Below are positions 24,092 to 26,405 of a stretch of DNA of 26,405 nt, piece after piece; the first letter of the stretch is position 1; each line of letters starts with the position of its first letter. The notes beneath the pieces are model-generated. The model was not told the DNA's origin. It saw only the letters and a list, made by a program, of their open reading frames with translations, and searched no databases. The translations under genes were made by a program, and so were the position numbers. Origin of the DNA: an uncultured Alistipes sp. (lineage in GTDB: Bacteria; Bacteroidota; Bacteroidia; Bacteroidales; Rikenellaceae); assembly GCA_900769445.1 (NCBI GenBank), contig CAAGGR010000038.1, positions 1 to 26,405 on the forward strand, written 5' to 3'.

Positions 24092-25714
24092 ATGCTACAC
24101 CGTTTTAGTCGAGATATATCGAATATTGCACAACCAGAGGCCTTTACCTGGCCATTTCACTATGTGCCACACCAACTCTCTGTCATCGCTGCTGAGGAGG
24201 TCAAACAATTTCTTGCCACACGTTCGGAGTGGAGCGAGGAGATTACACGTGGAAAGATGTTCGGTGTGCTTGTTGTCGAGGATTGTGAGGGCAAAATTGG
24301 ATTTTTGTCAGCCTTTTCGGGGAACTTGGCGGGGAGCAACTGCCACGACTATTTTGTGCCACCCATCTACGATATGCTTAGACCTGGCGATTTCTTTCGT
24401 CGTGGCGAGGCGGAGATATCTGCTATAAATGCCCAGATTGCAGATCTTGAGCAGAGCGAGGAGTATCTCTTGGCAAAACGTGAATTGGAGCAAGCCAATG
24501 CGAATGCAGAGCATCAGCTCGCGGAGCTTAAGAGAGTTCTTACTGAACGCAAAAAAGGACGAGATATACGGCGCAAAGAGGGCGAGCGAGAGGATGTGCT
24601 AATTGTTGAGAGTCAGCGTGATAATGCCGATTTACAACGTGCCAAGAGGGCTTCAAAAGAGTGTGTTGCAAAGTGTGCCGAGAGGTATGATTTTTTTGTG
24701 CATCAGCTTGCCAAATTAAAGAGTGAGCGTCAGCAGCGCTCCGCAGCATTGCAGATGCAGCTATTTGAACAATTTCGTATTTTGAATGGTCGAGGTGAGG
24801 TTAAAACCTTAGTCGAGTTATTCGCCACAACACCGCAGGTTACACCCCCTGCGGGTGCTGGCGAGTGTGCTGCGCCGAAACTCCTGCAATATGCCTATAT
24901 CAAGGGTTACAAGCCAATAGCTATGGCGGAGTTCTGGCAAGGAGCATCGCCACGCGGTGAGGTGCGACACCATGACGCCTTCTATCCTGCATGCAATAGT
25001 AAGTGCAAGCCGATACTACTCTTTATGCTTGAGGGTCTTAATGTTGAGCCTAATCCGCTATGTAGTATAACCCCACCTGAGCCGCGCATTTTATGGGAAG
25101 ATAGCTGGCTTGTTGCTATTGATAAGCCGTGCGGTATGCTTTCTGTGGATGGTAAATCGAATGTTCGCAGTGTTGAGGGGTGGGCAAAGGAGCGTTATCC
25201 CGATATCACATCCCCAATGATTATTCATCGCCTTGATCAGTCGACGTCGGGAATATTGCTGCTTGCTAAGGATAAAGAGACGCATAAGGCTATGCAGGAG
25301 CAGTTTGTTAGGCGCACGGTCAAAAAGCGATACACTGCAATTCTTGATGGGGTTGTTACCTCAGATTGTGGTACTATTGATTTACCTATTAAACTCGACT
25401 ACGATAATCGCCCACGCCAGATGGTCGCATTAGATGGAAAGCGCGCCATTACCGAGTATCGCGTGTTGTCGCGCGAGGGTATGCGCACTCGCATAGAGTT
25501 TTATCCAATCACAGGTCGCACCCACCAGTTGCGTCTGCACTCGGCATATGTCGAGGGGCTCAATGCACCTATCGTTGGCGATGAGATTTATGGCGTTGTT
25601 GGAAATGGTGATTCTGAGAAGGAGGGGCGCCTCTATCTTCACGCCTCATATCTACAATTTATTCACCCCCATACTGGAACGGAGATAGCTGTCGAATGCC
25701 CTGCGGAGTTTTAG
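24092..25714 (+). CDS. RluA-family pseudouridine synthase with long N-terminal region
   Basis: Converts uridine to pseudouridine in rRNA or tRNA. The catalytic domain covers about 330-540, with the RluA signature HRLDQSTSGILLLAKD and catalytic Asp382, then KKRYTAILDG and the late TGRTHQLRLHSAY that contacts RNA. Ahead of it are about 325 residues: a conserved-looking start (about 1-105, with KMFGVLVVEDCEGKIGFLSA and FVPPIYDM), a charged coiled coil (about 105-235, rich in Glu, Lys, Gln and Ala) and a link with FYPACNSKCKPILLFML. RluA itself has 219 residues, but proteins of about 550 residues with this layout are widespread in Bacteroidota and some Proteobacteria. The target position is unknown. 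It has its own strong promoter and lies just before the rRNA operon. Confidence 0.9.
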   Translation: MLHRFSRDISNIAQPEAFTWPFHYVPHQLSVIAAEEVKQFLATRSEWSEEITRGKMFGVLVVEDCEGKIGFLSAFSGNLAGSNCHDYFVPPIYDMLRPGDFFRRGEAEISAINAQIADLEQSEEYLLAKRELEQANANAEHQLAELKRVLTERKKGRDIRRKEGEREDVLIVESQRDNADLQRAKRASKECVAKCAERYDFFVHQLAKLKSERQQRSAALQMQLFEQFRILNGRGEVKTLVELFATTPQVTPPAGAGECAAPKLLQYAYIKGYKPIAMAEFWQGASPRGEVRHHDAFYPACNSKCKPILLFMLEGLNVEPNPLCSITPPEPRILWEDSWLVAIDKPCGMLSVDGKSNVRSVEGWAKERYPDITSPMIIHRLDQSTSGILLLAKDKETHKAMQEQFVRRTVKKRYTAILDGVVTSDCGTIDLPIKLDYDNRPRQMVALDGKRAITEYRVLSREGMRTRIEFYPITGRTHQLRLHSAYVEGLNAPIVGDEIYGVVGNGDSEKEGRLYLHASYLQFIHPHTGTEIAVECPAEF

Positions 25715-25791
25715 GTCTAACTTTGACACTGCCTGGTTGCTGTTTTATGCCTAATATCTTTATTTTAGCTATATATGCCGTGAGTTTTTTA

Positions 25792-25800
25792 CCCCCCCCC
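25792..25800 (+). repeat. Run of nine C's after a T-run
   Basis: Six T's, an A and nine C's, followed by TTATATATATAAATATA, lie 78-108 bases after the RluA-family stop. In an A/T-rich spacer such a run is unusual and is prone to slippage in replication and sequencing. Confidence 0.85.
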
Positions 25801-25826
25801 TTATATATATAAATATAGGTATACCC

Positions 25827-25876
25827 GCCCTTTATTAAAAATATATAATAATTTTGAAAAATATTTAATAAAGGGC
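25827..25876. terminator. 13-bp inverted repeat between the RluA-family gene and rRNA promoters
   Basis: GCCCTTTATTAAA (25827-25839) and TTTAATAAAGGGC (25864-25876) are exact inverted copies around a 24-base A/T-rich loop. The right arm ends one base before the -33 element of promoter P1. It may end transcription from the RluA-family gene, although no T-run follows, or it may bind a regulator or shape the upstream region of P1. Confidence 0.5.
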
Positions 25877-25906
25877 TTGCATATTTAGATTTTATAGCTA
25901 CCTTTG
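25877..25906 (+). promoter_or_regulatory. rRNA operon promoter P1
   Basis: TTG (25877-25879) and TACCTTTG (25899-25906) are 19 bases apart. Predicted start near 25913, about 390 bases before the 16S gene. The bases after the -7 box, CACCCGC, are the same as at P2. Confidence 0.7.
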
Positions 25907-25988
25907 CACCCGCAATCAGATAGGAAAACCTCTCTGAAAGGGTAAAAAGGTTCTTAGTAAAAGTTTTTTGAAAAAAGTTCACTAAAAA

Positions 25989-26020
25989 TTTGGTGGTTTC
26001 AAAAACTTGCTTTATCTTTG
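25989..26020 (+). promoter_or_regulatory. rRNA operon promoter P2
   Basis: TTTG (25989-25992) and TATCTTTG (26013-26020) are 20 bases apart. Predicted start near 26027. It lies in the first copy of the duplicated promoter segment. Confidence 0.75.
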
Positions 26021-26098
26021 CACCCGCTTTCGCCTCTAAAAATGGCGAGGCACAATAAAGGTTCTTTTGATAATTTTTGAAAAATAACTCCAAAAATA

Positions 26099-26130
26099 TT
26101 TGGTAGTTTCAAAAATATGATTTACCTTTG
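26099..26130 (+). promoter_or_regulatory. rRNA operon promoter P3
   Basis: TTTG (26099-26102) and TACCTTTG (26123-26130) are 20 bases apart. Predicted start near 26137, about 160 bases before the 16S gene. It is the second copy of the duplicated promoter segment. Confidence 0.75.
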
Positions 26131-26195
26131 CAACCGATTTCCGCTCTAAATAATGAGTGGTTTGAGATTGAAAGTTCTAAGATAATTAGAATATA

Positions 26196-26213
26196 GTTCT
26201 TTGAAGATATTGA
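26196..26213 (+). promoter_or_regulatory. boxA-like antitermination site in the rRNA leader
   Basis: GTTCTTTGAAGATATTGA resembles the conserved leader segment (TTCTTTGA followed by ATATTGA) found before Bacteroidota 16S genes, which fits a Nus-factor boxA. A 6-bp hairpin (TATCTC 26231-26236 with GAGATA 26241-26246) follows in the leader. Confidence 0.5.
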
Positions 26214-26299
26214 GCAGCTAAAGTTTTATCTATCTCCTATGAGATAATTTCAAACAATACCTTTGAGATTTGAGCTAATGATATAATTCAAAATTTTTT

Positions 26300-26405
<106 letters not shown>

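Larger units (their letters stand above)
25943..26160 (+). repeat. Imperfect tandem duplication carrying P2 and P3
   Basis: Two units of about 108 bases (about 25943-26050 and 26053-26160) share the order: GGTTCTT, a TTTTTGAAAA segment, AATTTGG/TATTTGG, GTTTCAAAAA, the -7 box with TTTGCA, and a short hairpin (GCCTC/GAGGC in the first, CCGCTC/GAGTGG in the second). The -7 boxes are exactly 110 bases apart. Confidence 0.65.

Noticed and set aside
25659..26093. Minus-strand frame of 144 codons across the rRNA promoter region
   Set aside because: It covers the C-run, the inverted repeat and promoters P1 and P2. The product is low complexity (Phe, Lys, Tyr, Ile) as expected from A/T-rich non-coding DNA.
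26258..26265. Fourth TACCTTTG box just before the 16S gene
   Set aside because: No TTTG lies 19-20 bases upstream and it follows the boxA-like site, so a start here would skip the leader. Likely chance or part of the processing region.

Overview
The window looks like chromosomal DNA of an anaerobic gut-type member of the Bacteroidales, most like Alistipes (Rikenellaceae). The evidence is the start of a 16S rRNA gene with a Bacteroidales-type 5' end, promoters of the Bacteroidota kind (TTTG, about 19 bp, TAnnTTTG) in place of -35/-10 boxes, no Shine-Dalgarno sequences, a complete Bat aerotolerance-type operon and a DUF5723 outer-membrane protein. The genus is an inference from about 100 bases of 16S and gene content. 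I see no phage, insertion sequence, CRISPR array or tRNA.

Layout. Bases 1-284 hold a run of strong hairpins and no credible gene. A 56-residue 2[4Fe-4S] ferredoxin and serS follow on the minus strand. A divergent promoter pair (1808-1920) then starts a tightly packed plus-strand run of eight genes to 11159: U32 peptidase/RNA hydroxylase family, rRNA methyltransferase-like, two half-size chromate transporters, UvrD/PcrA helicase, family 2 glycosyltransferase, endonuclease III and an S41 protease lipoprotein. Most neighbours overlap by 1-4 bases or sit within 13 bases. A good promoter at 11162-11191 starts the Bat operon: MoxR ATPase, DUF58, a membrane protein with a BatD-like N-terminus, BatC-like TPR protein, BatA and BatB. 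pepD and a small protein-kinase-like gene follow with no clear promoter of their own.

From 19408 to 23127, on the minus strand, lies the most interesting part. One promoter, with a perfect 8+2+8 dyad between its two boxes, drives four genes: a two-domain lipoprotein, a DUF5723 beta-barrel protein, a one-domain lipoprotein and a radical SAM/SPASM enzyme. The two lipoproteins together carry three copies of one domain with the motif D-x-D-G-E-x-N-x-G-E-[FY]. This matches the little-studied 'rSAM/lipoprotein system' of Bacteroidota. A plausible reading is that the radical SAM enzyme modifies the lipoproteins before export and the barrel is their outer-membrane partner. A further small lipoprotein lies upstream of the operon.

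The right end has an RluA-family pseudouridine synthase with a long coiled-coil N-terminus, a 13-bp inverted repeat, three tandem rRNA promoters (two of them in a duplicated segment of about 108 bp), a boxA-like antiterminator site and the first 106 bases of 16S rRNA.
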